From NCBI GenBank assembly GCA_963773085.1, contig CAVYZS010000014.1, forward strand, positions 310,001 through 374,000: a stretch of DNA of 64,000 nucleotides, read 5' to 3'. Below are positions 35,097 to 43,603 of this stretch, one piece after another. Made by a program: the position numbers and the translations under genes. Every line of letters begins with the position of its first letter. Position 1 is the first letter of the stretch. The notes beneath the pieces are model-generated. The model ran no database searches. It saw nothing but the letters and a program-made list of their open reading frames with translations, and was not told where the DNA came from. Origin of the DNA: JAENVT01 sp963773085 (lineage in GTDB: Bacteria; Actinomycetota; Acidimicrobiia; Acidimicrobiales; Ilumatobacteraceae).

Positions 35097-35669
35097 TCAC
35101 GCCACGTCGATGTCGATTTCGACGGGCACTCCGTTGGTGATGACGTCGTAGACGGCGGAGCGTGACCGCGACTGCTCGATGAGTTCGCGTAGCACTTCAG
35201 CCGGCGCATCACCCTTGATGGTGAAGCGGACGTTGATCTTCTGGTAGCCGTTGCGCACTGCACGGTCCAGGCCGAGGATGCCGTTCAGATCGATGTCGCC
35301 GCTCACCGTGGAGCGGACCTCGGTGAGGGTGACCTTGCGAGCCGCGGCGATGTTGGCCAGACCCGCGGTGAGGCACGCAGCGAGGGCGTGCAACACGAAC
35401 TCGACGGGGGTCGGGCCGTTGTCGTGGCCGACGAGTACGGCCGGGTGGTCCGCGTTGAACACGAACGTCTGGTCGTGGGAGCGCTCCTCACCGACACCGA
35501 AGTAGTCGCTGATCGTCGAGCGGTTGTGGGTACCGTTGACCCACTCGTTGTGGGCGCGGAACTGGAACTGAGCCACGGCAGGTGCTTGCTTGACGGCGTC
35601 AAGTGTTGCAAACAGCGTCGCAGTATCGACGCCGTTTCGACTCGCCGGGTTTGTTTCCGTGATTGTCAT
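35097..35669 (-). CDS. OsmC/Ohr family protein
   Basis: A 190-residue OsmC-fold protein. The N-terminal strands read FQFRAHNEWVNGTHNRS, and the core helix 'PVEFVLHALAACLTAGLANIAA' holds the first peroxidatic cysteine. The second conserved cysteine position is Arg/Ser here (QSRSRSAVYDVITNGVPVEIDI), as in a common actinobacterial OsmC subgroup that probably does not act as a two-cysteine peroxidase. The start is MTITETNPASRNG at 35669; in-frame codons upstream look non-coding. It lies between the FAD monooxygenase and the TIR gene on the same strand, in a possible four-gene operon. Confidence 0.85.
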   Translation of the reverse strand: MTITETNPASRNGVDTATLFATLDAVKQAPAVAQFQFRAHNEWVNGTHNRSTISDYFGVGEERSHDQTFVFNADHPAVLVGHDNGPTPVEFVLHALAACLTAGLANIAAARKVTLTEVRSTVSGDIDLNGILGLDRAVRNGYQKINVRFTIKGDAPAEVLRELIEQSRSRSAVYDVITNGVPVEIDIDVA

Positions 35670-35728
35670 GGTTCTTGCTTTCCTTGTTGGTTGATGCCGG
35701 TGACCCGGCGGTTGTCGGGAACAGGTGC

Positions 35729-36988
35729 TCACGCCGCGACGAGACGCGGCAGTGGACGGTCGGCGAGGGTGCCGGCTTGGGTGTCGATCGCTCTGCTGAG
35801 CTCCCTCTGGAGCTCGACGAAGCGTGAGGAGGGCGGGAAGGTCGCCAACTCGCAGGTGATCTCGAAGATCTCTCGCAACTGATCATCACGCTCGGCGTGG
35901 TAGCGGGCGAGGCCGCTGGCCTCGCTCGCCTCCCCTCGGAGTACGCGGTCGAGTGAAGTGGCAAGCAGGTCGGCGTCGCGGAACGCATCACTGATGCCAT
36001 GCCCGGTGATTGCGTCGCGGTGGTATCCGGCGTCGCCGACCAATGCCCAGCCGGGGCCGACCGGATTGCGGATGTGGTTCGGCTGGCCGATGATCCCTCG
36101 GGTCGTCGACATGCGGGTCGCGCTGGTGCTGAGTCGATCCGCCAGTTCCGGCGACGCGACGCGAAGCATCGCGTCGAAGGCGGCGTCGACCGTTGGGTGG
36201 CTCCTGCGCAGGCGCACCGCGTCATCTGCGGGCGAGCACACCCAGATGCAGGCCTCGGAGTTGTTGGTCGGGAACACACCGGCGAACAGCCGGTCGCCCA
36301 GGTGGTACTCCATCGCCGGCCACTCGCCGTGGAAGTACGCATAGTGCGTCGCCCCGCCGGCACCGCGCACCTCGGTGAACGGAGCATCGACCGACCGGGC
36401 GATGCGCGATCGCAAACCATCGGCGCCCACGACGAAGCGTGCCGCAACTTCCAGAGGACCGTTGCGGTTGCGACCACGAACACCGGTGACACGCCCGGTA
36501 TCGCTGCGGCGCACGCCTTCGACGGTCACCCCGGTCACCAGCCGGGCTCCGGCGGACATGGCAGCGTTGACCAGCAAGGTGTCGAGGACGTGGCGCCGCG
36601 GGGCGATCAGCATGTCGACACCCAGGCTGTCCTTGATCGTCCGCTTGACCACCAGTCCGCCGCCGCTGAATTCGACGTCACGGATCGGCGGCGCGCCGGT
36701 ATCGAGCACTGCTTGCAGCAGACCCCACCGCTTGAGCTGCACCACGCCGCTGCGGGCGATCGCATGAGTCGACAGCGTGTCACTCGGGAATGCGCGCCGG
36801 TCGAGCAGCAGTACGTCATGGCCTGCCGAGGCGAGCAGCATCGCTGTGGCTGCCCCACCGCACCGGGCGCCGACCACCACGACGTCGTGCCGGGGTGTGA
36901 TCGAGGCCGTGGCCGATGTCCGGGTCGAGGTGATGGTCGAGAAGCGCGGTTGCGTAGGGAACTGTTGGGTGAGGAAGTGCTTGGTCAT
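35729..36988 (-). CDS. FAD-dependent monooxygenase/reductase (PHBH-fold)
   Basis: A 419-residue flavoprotein of the PHBH/geranylgeranyl-reductase group. The FAD site is DVVVVGARCGGAATAMLLASAG, the DG motif is VVGADGLRSRIARS and the second FAD strand is 'GPGWALVGDAGYHRDAITGHGISDAFRDA'. The intervening residues suit a small hydrophobic substrate. It is transcribed divergently from the LuxR gene at 37240, with about 250 bp between and no ribosome site visible before its ATG. Substrate unknown; halogenase-like members have a conserved Lys that I do not see. Confidence 0.82.
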   Translation of the reverse strand: MTKHFLTQQFPTQPRFSTITSTRTSATASITPRHDVVVVGARCGGAATAMLLASAGHDVLLLDRRAFPSDTLSTHAIARSGVVQLKRWGLLQAVLDTGAPPIRDVEFSGGGLVVKRTIKDSLGVDMLIAPRRHVLDTLLVNAAMSAGARLVTGVTVEGVRRSDTGRVTGVRGRNRNGPLEVAARFVVGADGLRSRIARSVDAPFTEVRGAGGATHYAYFHGEWPAMEYHLGDRLFAGVFPTNNSEACIWVCSPADDAVRLRRSHPTVDAAFDAMLRVASPELADRLSTSATRMSTTRGIIGQPNHIRNPVGPGWALVGDAGYHRDAITGHGISDAFRDADLLATSLDRVLRGEASEASGLARYHAERDDQLREIFEITCELATFPPSSRFVELQRELSRAIDTQAGTLADRPLPRLVAA

Positions 36989-37239
36989 CGTCGTTTCGTT
37001 CGGTGCAGGGTGAATTGGAATGCGAGGGGCTCGAAAGCTCGCCGGCGTCGTCGACAGTACGGAACTCGTCGTCGCTCGTCGTCCGTAGCCATTACTGATT
37101 TGTTCCGCGCCGACACCTACGTATGCCCGAGTTCACACGCAGCGAAGCGGCAACATCTCGGGCGGCCCAAGAGCGCATGGCGTAGCGTCGGTCGTGTGAT
37201 CCGTTTGATCGTGGGGCGGCGTCGGCTCGCCGACGGTGA

Positions 37240-39900
37240 GTGATGATCGCTGCGTGGCCGCTGACGGGGCGGTCCGCCCTACTCGAGCAGCTCGGCCATC
37301 ACTACCTCGGCGGTGCGTCAGGCGGCGTTGTGCTGCAGGGGCCGGCGGGTGTCGGCAAGACCCGACTCGCCGAGGAGGCGCTTGCGCTCGCTGAGCGCGC
37401 CGGCCGGCGAGCGGAGAGGGTCGTTGGGCATCCTTCGACAGAGTCGATTCCCCTGGGCGCGATGGCTCACTTGCTGCCGGGCACGCTGGTGCACGATCTC
37501 GGCGTGGGTGATGACGAGCGTACGGCGCTGTTCCATGCAGCACGAGCTGAGTTGCGCCACATGGCGGGTGACGACCGGCTGGTACTGCTGGTCGACGACC
37601 TCGATCTGCTCGATGACACGTCGATGGCCGTCCTGGTCCCGCTCATCGTGGCTCGCACCGTGTTCGTCATCGGCACCGTGCGCACCGGGGGTACTCCGTC
37701 GTCACGGTTGACCGGCTTGCAGCGCGACGGCCACCTGATCCGCATCGAGGTCGAGCCGCTCCCCGACGAAGAACTGGGCGCTCTGCTCCATCGGGTGCTC
37801 GATCGTCCCGTCACCTCACAAGCGCTCGCTGAGTTGGCTCGTCTGTCGGGGGGCAACCTGCAGGTCCTGACCGAACTGGTCCGCGGCGCTCGAGAACGCA
37901 GAGTCTTGGTGGACATCGATGGCGCATGGCACTTGACTGCGCCCTTGCCGACGACCGCCGCCCTGGACGAACTCGTCGCCGAGCACCTCTCCGGCGTGGA
38001 CGAAGCCGGGCTTGCGGTGCTGGAGCTCCTGGCCGTCTGCGGACACTTCGGGCTCGCCGATCTGGAACTCGTTCACGGATCGGCGACGTTGGAAGCGTTG
38101 GAGGCAGGTCGGCTGGTGTCCGTGTCGAATGGCGGACGTCGGACGGCACTGCGCCTCGCCCACCCGTTGTACGGCGAGGTACTCCGCGCCAGGCTGCAGC
38201 CGCTGCGGCTGAGGCGCATCTACCAGGAGCTGGCGGATCTCGTCGAGACGCACGGAGCCAGGCGACGTGAAGACGTGGTGCAGGTCGCCCTGTGGCGCAT
38301 CGACTCCGGTGGCCGGGTTCCCGGTGCCCAGCTGCTGTGGGCAGCACGGCTGGCGCTGGTTGGTCGGAACCCGGCGCTCGCCGTCCGCCTGGTCGGCGCC
38401 ATGTCGGACGACGACCTGGTGGCAGCGGGCGAGCGCGCCGAGGTGCTCGCCGAGGCGCACGCCGAGCAGGGCCATCATGACGAGGTCGAACGCATCGTCG
38501 CCGCGGCGTGGGACGGGCAGTTGAGCGATTCCCAACGGGCGAACCTGGCGCGGCGGCTCGCCGCGACTCGCTTCTACGGCCGACGCGAGTTGGACGGCGC
38601 GCTCGCCGCCTACGAGGCGGCACGGAAACGGCTCACTGATCCCGAACAGATCGCCGCGCTCGATGCCCGACGGGCCTCACTGCTCGCAGGGGCCGGGCGA
38701 CCCGCCGAAGCTCTACAGATCGTGGACTCGATGGGCACGCCGACCACTGCACAAACACGTGTCGAACAGGCCGCGGCGAGAGCGATGAGCCTCATCAGCC
38801 TCGGTCGCTGCGACGAGGCGGCCGCCCTGTCGCACCAGGCGGCCCTCGACCATGCCAACATGCCCGGCTGGCTCGCCCGCCGTGGGATTGCCCAGCACCT
38901 GGCCACCGAGGCCAGAGCGCTCGCGTACTCCGGCCACTACTCCGAGGCACGGGAGTTGCTCGAACCGGCAGCCGATCGAGCACTGGCCACGAAGGCGATC
39001 GCTGCCTGGCTGTGGTTCGAGATGGCCCTTGCCGAGATCGCCCGGGACACCGGCAGAGCGCTGGAGGCAATCCGCCGCTTCCGCACCGTCGCCGAAGCCG
39101 CCCCGGCGGCCGGTCAGGACGCGGCCCTGGTGTGGGCCCACGTCGGTGTGGCCCAAGGTCACCTCCTGCTCGGCGAGTGCGGTCCCGCGGCGAGCGCACT
39201 GCAACGCGCCGACGAGGCCGGTGAAAGCCCGGTGGCCACGTCGCTGACCACTCGCGAGCGGACGCGAGCCTGGCTCGACGCGTGTCGCGGCGACTTGTCG
39301 GCAGCTCGAGCTCGCATCCGCGAGATCGGCGACATCACCCGACGCGACCAGGTCTTCATCTTCGAAGCTGCCCTGCTCAACGACCTGGTTCGGCTCGGCT
39401 CGGCCAACGAGGTGGTCGACCGGCTCGAGGAACTCGCCGGCCAGATGGATGGTCCACTCGTGCAGGCCCACGCCGGTCATGCCGTGGCGGCGTCACGACG
39501 TGACGCCGCCCTGCTAGGCGACGTCGTCGACCGCTACGAGGAGATCGATGCACTCGGCCTCGCCGCCGAGGCGGCAGCCGAGCTGGCCGAGCTCTACCGG
39601 ACGCAGGGCGAGCCCCGACGCGCTGCCGCCGCCCAGCAAAGGTCGGCCGATCTCGCCGAGCGAGCCGGCGGCATCCACACGCCGGTACTGGCCAGAGGCA
39701 CCAGCATCGAACCGCTGACAGCCCGCGAGCGCGAGGTGGCCCTGCTGGCCGGCGCCGGCGTGCGCAGCCGCGAGATCGGCGAACGGCTCCACCTGTCGAC
39801 CCGAACGGTCGATACTCACCTGGCTCGGGTGTACCGCAAGCTGGGGATCGCCAGCCGTAGCGAACTTGCCTCGGCTCTCGGGATCCACCGCGATACGTAG
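37240..39900 (+). CDS. LuxR family regulator with AAA ATPase domain (LAL type)
   Basis: An 886-residue LAL-type regulator. An N-terminal ATPase (Walker A LQGPAGVGKTRLAEE, Walker B LVLLVDDLDLLDD) is followed by roughly 500 residues of TPR-like repeats and a C-terminal LuxR helix-turn-helix 'LTAREREVALLAGAGVRSREIGERLHLSTRTVDTHLARVYRKLGI'. Such proteins activate catabolic or antibiotic-related operons upon ligand binding. The tandem 'M-M' start follows GTG-ATG spacing; TAGCGT near 37181 is a possible -10. It faces the FAD monooxygenase/OsmC/TIR operon and may regulate it. Confidence 0.9.
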   Translation: MMIAAWPLTGRSALLEQLGHHYLGGASGGVVLQGPAGVGKTRLAEEALALAERAGRRAERVVGHPSTESIPLGAMAHLLPGTLVHDLGVGDDERTALFHAARAELRHMAGDDRLVLLVDDLDLLDDTSMAVLVPLIVARTVFVIGTVRTGGTPSSRLTGLQRDGHLIRIEVEPLPDEELGALLHRVLDRPVTSQALAELARLSGGNLQVLTELVRGARERRVLVDIDGAWHLTAPLPTTAALDELVAEHLSGVDEAGLAVLELLAVCGHFGLADLELVHGSATLEALEAGRLVSVSNGGRRTALRLAHPLYGEVLRARLQPLRLRRIYQELADLVETHGARRREDVVQVALWRIDSGGRVPGAQLLWAARLALVGRNPALAVRLVGAMSDDDLVAAGERAEVLAEAHAEQGHHDEVERIVAAAWDGQLSDSQRANLARRLAATRFYGRRELDGALAAYEAARKRLTDPEQIAALDARRASLLAGAGRPAEALQIVDSMGTPTTAQTRVEQAAARAMSLISLGRCDEAAALSHQAALDHANMPGWLARRGIAQHLATEARALAYSGHYSEARELLEPAADRALATKAIAAWLWFEMALAEIARDTGRALEAIRRFRTVAEAAPAAGQDAALVWAHVGVAQGHLLLGECGPAASALQRADEAGESPVATSLTTRERTRAWLDACRGDLSAARARIREIGDITRRDQVFIFEAALLNDLVRLGSANEVVDRLEELAGQMDGPLVQAHAGHAVAASRRDAALLGDVVDRYEEIDALGLAAEAAAELAELYRTQGEPRRAAAAQQRSADLAERAGGIHTPVLARGTSIEPLTAREREVALLAGAGVRSREIGERLHLSTRTVDTHLARVYRKLGIASRSELASALGIHRDT

Positions 39901-40045
39901 GGACCAGGTCGCGTCTCGGCAGACAATTGCGTAGCCAGTGCGGATGCGCGGATGCCGATGTCGCTTCACGATCGCCTCGAGCAGGCAAACACGAATCGCG
40001 GGAGGCAGATATGGATGGTCACCATGCGCAGACACGAGCGGAACA

Positions 40046-40462
40046 ATGAGCCCCGAAGACGTGGCCGTCGTGACCGAGTCATGGGCTGGGATCCGGTCGC
40101 GCCGAGACGTCCTCGCCGATCGCCTCACGGCGTCGTATGTCTCCGTCAGGCCGCCAGCGGTTGCGCATGCGCGAGCACAGTGGCTGGTCGATGCGGTCGC
40201 CGAGCTGGTCGACCTGCTCGCCGCGCCGAGCCAGCTCGCCACCCGTGCCCGCGAACTCGCCGCGACATTGCCGGATTCAGGCTTGGCGCCGAGCTTTCTT
40301 CTCGATGGGAATGCATGGATGTGCGCGGCCGGTGCCATCAGCCCGACCTGGTCGGATCGGTCAGCGCACGCCTGGCGCCAGGCGTGGCTGTTGCTCTCGG
40401 AGGTTCTCGCCGAGGATTCGCTGTCGCCGTTCGGTCGTCCGTCACCTGCTTCGCCTACTTGA
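40046..40462 (+). CDS. Globin-like helical protein lacking an obvious proximal histidine
   Basis: A 138-residue all-helical protein. The first helix 'SPEDVAVVTESWAGIRSRRDVLADRLTASY' has the A-B helix signature of single-domain globins, and the last helix 'WSDRSAHAWRQAWLLLSEVLAED' matches the globin H helix. However, the segment where the F8 heme-binding histidine should lie (LPDSGLAPSFLLDGNAWM) contains none, so heme binding is doubtful. The ATG at 40046 is the first with this pattern. It follows the LuxR gene by 145 bases. It could be a globin-coupled-sensor-like relic; function unknown. Confidence 0.5.
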   Translation: MSPEDVAVVTESWAGIRSRRDVLADRLTASYVSVRPPAVAHARAQWLVDAVAELVDLLAAPSQLATRARELAATLPDSGLAPSFLLDGNAWMCAAGAISPTWSDRSAHAWRQAWLLLSEVLAEDSLSPFGRPSPASPT

Positions 40463-40654
40463 GCAGAATTGTTTACCGACATGTCTTCATACGCAGTGAC
40501 GGCGACGAGGCGCCCAACTCGGACCTCACGACGTCACCGACTACGGTGTTTGCGCGTAAGCGTGCTGCGCCGCCATCTCTCCGCCGGGTGAATGCCCTGT
40601 ATCTGAGATTTGGTCGACGGCACGAGCCCAAATCATCGAGGAAAAGAGAGCGCT

Positions 40655-40975
40655 ATGGATTCGTTGAAGACATACCTCATTGTGTGGCTATCTGGCATGG
40701 TCGCAGGTCTTGTCCTGCTCGAGAGGTGGCGGCGCATGGGAGACCAGTCCCTCACGACCACACCGAACGTAAGCGAAATCATCGAGGCCGACACAGCGGT
40801 CACGACCCCGCCCGCGCCAACCGACAAGCCGAAGGTGACGACATTGATCGCCACAGGCGCGAAGTCCGACGTCGAGCGGGCCCGTCAGCTCTTCGAGAAG
40901 ATGACGCCGTGGCGGAGCACGTCAGCATCGTCCCCCGCCGACATCGATGGCGTCGACGTCGCTGCAGTCCAGTAG
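40655..40975 (+). CDS. Small membrane-anchored protein of unknown function
   Basis: A 106-residue protein with one N-terminal hydrophobic segment (MDSLKTYLIVWLSGMVAGLVLLERW), then a Thr/Pro-rich cytoplasmic or periplasmic linker and a short Lys/Arg-containing helix (SDVERARQLFEKM). A GAGGAAAAGAGAG stretch before the ATG could serve as a ribosome site. No family recognised. It converges on the SDR gene. Confidence 0.5.
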   Translation: MDSLKTYLIVWLSGMVAGLVLLERWRRMGDQSLTTTPNVSEIIEADTAVTTPPAPTDKPKVTTLIATGAKSDVERARQLFEKMTPWRSTSASSPADIDGVDVAAVQ

Positions 40976-40986
40976 CGGGAATCGAG

Positions 40987-41778
40987 TCACGTATCGGTCT
41001 TGGGTTGGTAGTGGTACGAACGCTCGGTGCGGCCACCGGCGACGAGCAGCAGTTGACCCGTGATCCAACTCGCCGCGTCCGAGGCGAGGAAGATCGTCGC
41101 GTCGGCGATGTCGTCGGGAACTCCGAGCCGGGCGAGTGGAATCGTGGCAGCCAAACGGTCCATTTGATCGCCGACGTTGAGGATCTCGAGGAATGCCTCG
41201 GTGGCGATCGGACCCGGGGCCACCGCATTGACCCGGATGCGGGGTGCCAATTCGAGCGCGAGCGTCTGCGTGAGGTTGTTCATCCCAGCCTTGGCGGCGG
41301 CGTAGGGGCCCGTGAACGGCGAGCCTCGGGTGCCGGCGCCCGAGGAGATGTTCACGATCGAGCCCCCGTCGCCCATTCGCCTGGCAGCCGCCTTGCATCC
41401 CTGGAACGCTGTTGTCAGGTTGAGTTCGAGCTGTGATCGGAAGACATCGTCCGGCGTGTCGATCAGAGCCAGCGTTGTCTTGTCGTCGGACCCGCCGACG
41501 TTGTTCACCCACACATCGAGACGACCGAACGCATCCATCGTTCGGTCGGCGATCGTCTCGGAGAGATCGCGGACGTCACCCTCGATGATCAACGCACGGC
41601 GACCGAGCGACTCGATTGCGCCTGCCGTCTGTTCGAGATCACCGCGGCGCCGCGCGTTGATCACGACATCGCAGCCGGAGGCGGCGAGCCCGACTGCGAT
41701 CGCCCGGCCGATGCCCTGCCCCCCGCCTGTGACCACAGCAACGCGATCGTCCATCCGGAGCCGGTCGAAGATCGTCAT
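40987..41778 (-). CDS. Short-chain dehydrogenase/reductase (SDR)
   Basis: A 263-residue classical SDR. The cofactor motif TGGGQGIGRAIAVGLA, the NVGG of the central beta-alpha unit and the catalytic Ser (NISSGAG) and YAAAK (Tyr-x-x-x-Lys in GPYAAAKAGMNN) are present. The Arg after the first strand (NARRRGDLEQ) suggests NADP(H) preference. The ATG overlaps the P450 stop by four bases, so the two enzymes are co-expressed; oxidation of the P450-generated alcohol is a reasonable inference. Confidence 0.92.
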   Translation of the reverse strand: MTIFDRLRMDDRVAVVTGGGQGIGRAIAVGLAASGCDVVINARRRGDLEQTAGAIESLGRRALIIEGDVRDLSETIADRTMDAFGRLDVWVNNVGGSDDKTTLALIDTPDDVFRSQLELNLTTAFQGCKAAARRMGDGGSIVNISSGAGTRGSPFTGPYAAAKAGMNNLTQTLALELAPRIRVNAVAPGPIATEAFLEILNVGDQMDRLAATIPLARLGVPDDIADATIFLASDAASWITGQLLLVAGGRTERSYHYQPKTDT

Positions 41779-43007
41779 GATTGTCGTCGTTCGGTCATTG
41801 TCTGGCGAGGGTCGAACTCGAGATGCAGTTCGCGCAGCGATCGCATCGTGAACATCGGGACGTGCACGAAGTCGTTGCGGCCGTCGGCGAACCGCAGATT
41901 CGGGAGTCGGTCGAAGAGCGCTTCGAACGAGAGTGCTTGTTCGAGCCTGGTCAGTCCGGCACCCGGGCAGTGATGCTCGCCGAGCGAGAACGCCATGTGG
42001 CGGCGGGAGTTGGGCCGATCGAGGTCGACCTGGGTGGGGCAGGCGAAGACCCGCTCGTCGCGGTTGGCGCTGGCGTATCGCAGGTGCACCGTGGACCCGG
42101 CAGGGATCTCGACGCCGTCGATCATGCTGTCCTCGGCCACGGCGCGCCACAGCCCCTGCGTCGGTGACTCGATGCGGAGCACCTCCTCGACTAGCTCGGG
42201 GATCCGTTTCCGATCACCGGCAACGAGGTCGTACAGCCCCGGTTCGCGCAGGAGGATCCAGACGCCGGATGCCATCGCGAACGTCGTGGTCTCGTTTCCA
42301 CCGATGAAGAGGTGGTCGACGATCGTGATGATCTCCTGATCGGTGAGCGGCCGTTCGCCGGCGAACTGGGCATGCACGAGGGACGTGATGATGTCGTCAC
42401 CGGGGTTCACCCGTTTGTCGTCGATCGCTGCCTTCAGATAGTTGTAGAACTCGACGACCTGTTCGGCGACCCAGATGTCCTCGTCGGGTTCGAGTTTGCG
42501 GATGAACGGCAACACCCACGCCGAGCTCCAGGCCCGGAGTAGTTGGAGGTCGCTGCTCGGTAACCCGAGCATGTACGTGATCACACGCGCCGGAAGCTTC
42601 GAGGAGTACTGCGCGATCCACTCGACGTTCCCATCGCCTTCGAAGGTGGCGAACAACTCGTCGATGGATCTCTCGATGAACGGACGCCATTGCTGGAGAC
42701 CGTCGCCACCGAGAAAATCGTCGACGAGGTCGCGGTAGTGGCGGTGGACCGGCGGGTTGGTGCCCAGTGGTGTCATCCGTTCCCAACCACCGCGGTCGTA
42801 CACCTGCTGCGCAGCCAGTGACCGACGCTTGCTCGCGCCCGTCGGGAAGGTCTTCTGGTGGCGCAGTACGTGCATGATGTCGTCGTATCGGCTGATGACG
42901 TACTCGTCGGTTCCGGGAATCCGGTACACGGGCTGCTCGTCGCGCAGGTACTGGTACGTCGGATACCAGTCCTCCTGTGTCTCAGCACTGAACAAGTCGA
43001 CGTGCAC
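41775..43007 (-). CDS. Cytochrome P450 (second)
   Basis: A 410-residue P450. The I-helix motif LFIGGNETTTFAMA has the acid (Glu) and the Thr expected for oxygen activation. ExxR is in EEVLRIES, and the heme-cysteine loop FSLGEHHCPGAGLTRLE carries the axial Cys. It is transcribed with the SDR (ATGA overlap) from a leaderless promoter (TAGGTT six bases before the GTG). Bacterial P450s of this length often hydroxylate sterols, terpenoids or aromatic acids; this one's substrate is unknown. Confidence 0.93.
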   Translation of the reverse strand: MHVDLFSAETQEDWYPTYQYLRDEQPVYRIPGTDEYVISRYDDIMHVLRHQKTFPTGASKRRSLAAQQVYDRGGWERMTPLGTNPPVHRHYRDLVDDFLGGDGLQQWRPFIERSIDELFATFEGDGNVEWIAQYSSKLPARVITYMLGLPSSDLQLLRAWSSAWVLPFIRKLEPDEDIWVAEQVVEFYNYLKAAIDDKRVNPGDDIITSLVHAQFAGERPLTDQEIITIVDHLFIGGNETTTFAMASGVWILLREPGLYDLVAGDRKRIPELVEEVLRIESPTQGLWRAVAEDSMIDGVEIPAGSTVHLRYASANRDERVFACPTQVDLDRPNSRRHMAFSLGEHHCPGAGLTRLEQALSFEALFDRLPNLRFADGRNDFVHVPMFTMRSLRELHLEFDPRQTMTERRQS

Positions 43008-43068
43008 GGCCCGAACCTACCAGCGGGTCGGTTCTGGGCGATCAGTTGCCGCCGGTTAGCTTCTGGTC
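43008..43068. promoter_or_regulatory. Back-to-back leaderless promoters (P450 and ABM genes)
   Basis: Leftward: TAGGTT (43019-43014) is followed by six bases, then GTG 43007. Rightward: TAGCTT (43057-43062) is followed by six bases, then ATG 43069. Neither start has a ribosome site, so both transcripts would begin at the start codon. Confidence 0.55.
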
Positions 43069-43510
43069 ATGGTCGTCGTACACGCCCACATCACGGTCCT
43101 CGCCGGTCGTGAGGCGGCGTTCGAAGCAGCAGCTCGCGAGCTCGCCGCGGTGACACTCGAACGCGAGCACGGAATTCTTCGGTACGAGTACACGCGCCTG
43201 TCCGAACCGGCGACCTATCAGGCCGTGCTCGCTTTTGACGACTACGACGCATTCATCGAGCATCAAGCGAGTCAGCACCACCACGTGATCGCCGCCGGCG
43301 ACATGCGCGACATGATCGCCAGCATCCGCCTCGAACGAGTCGATCCCGTTCCAGGCTGCTCCGATCTCGCTCCGCACGACGCGGACGACCCGGAGATCGA
43401 ACAGCGCCAGGTCGGACCGGTCGACGAAGTCAGTCCTGGCGGCGCGGCGCGACCATTACCGCGAGCGCTATCCGCTGACCCCTGCCGCCTGGTGGCGCGC
43501 GACGGCGTGA
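43069..43510 (+). CDS. ABM-domain (antibiotic biosynthesis monooxygenase) protein (frame broken once)
   Basis: The first 90 residues, 'VVVHAHITVLAGREAAFEAAARELAAVTLEREHGILRYEYTRL' and so on, form a ferredoxin-like ABM domain, found in heme- and cofactor-independent monooxygenases. Dropping the G at 43426 connects it to 'LAARRDHYRERYPLTPAAWWRATA' and a stop at 43508; without the repair the frame runs on to 43542 with meaningless codons. It is divergent from the P450-SDR operon. Function of the C-terminal tail unknown. Confidence 0.65.
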
Positions 43511-43603
43511 CCGACGCCGAGGTCGCGGCCATCGAGGCGTGACTTCATGGTGGCTACAGTGACACGGTCATCCGGCACCCAGCTCGATCGAAGGAGAATG
43601 CCC

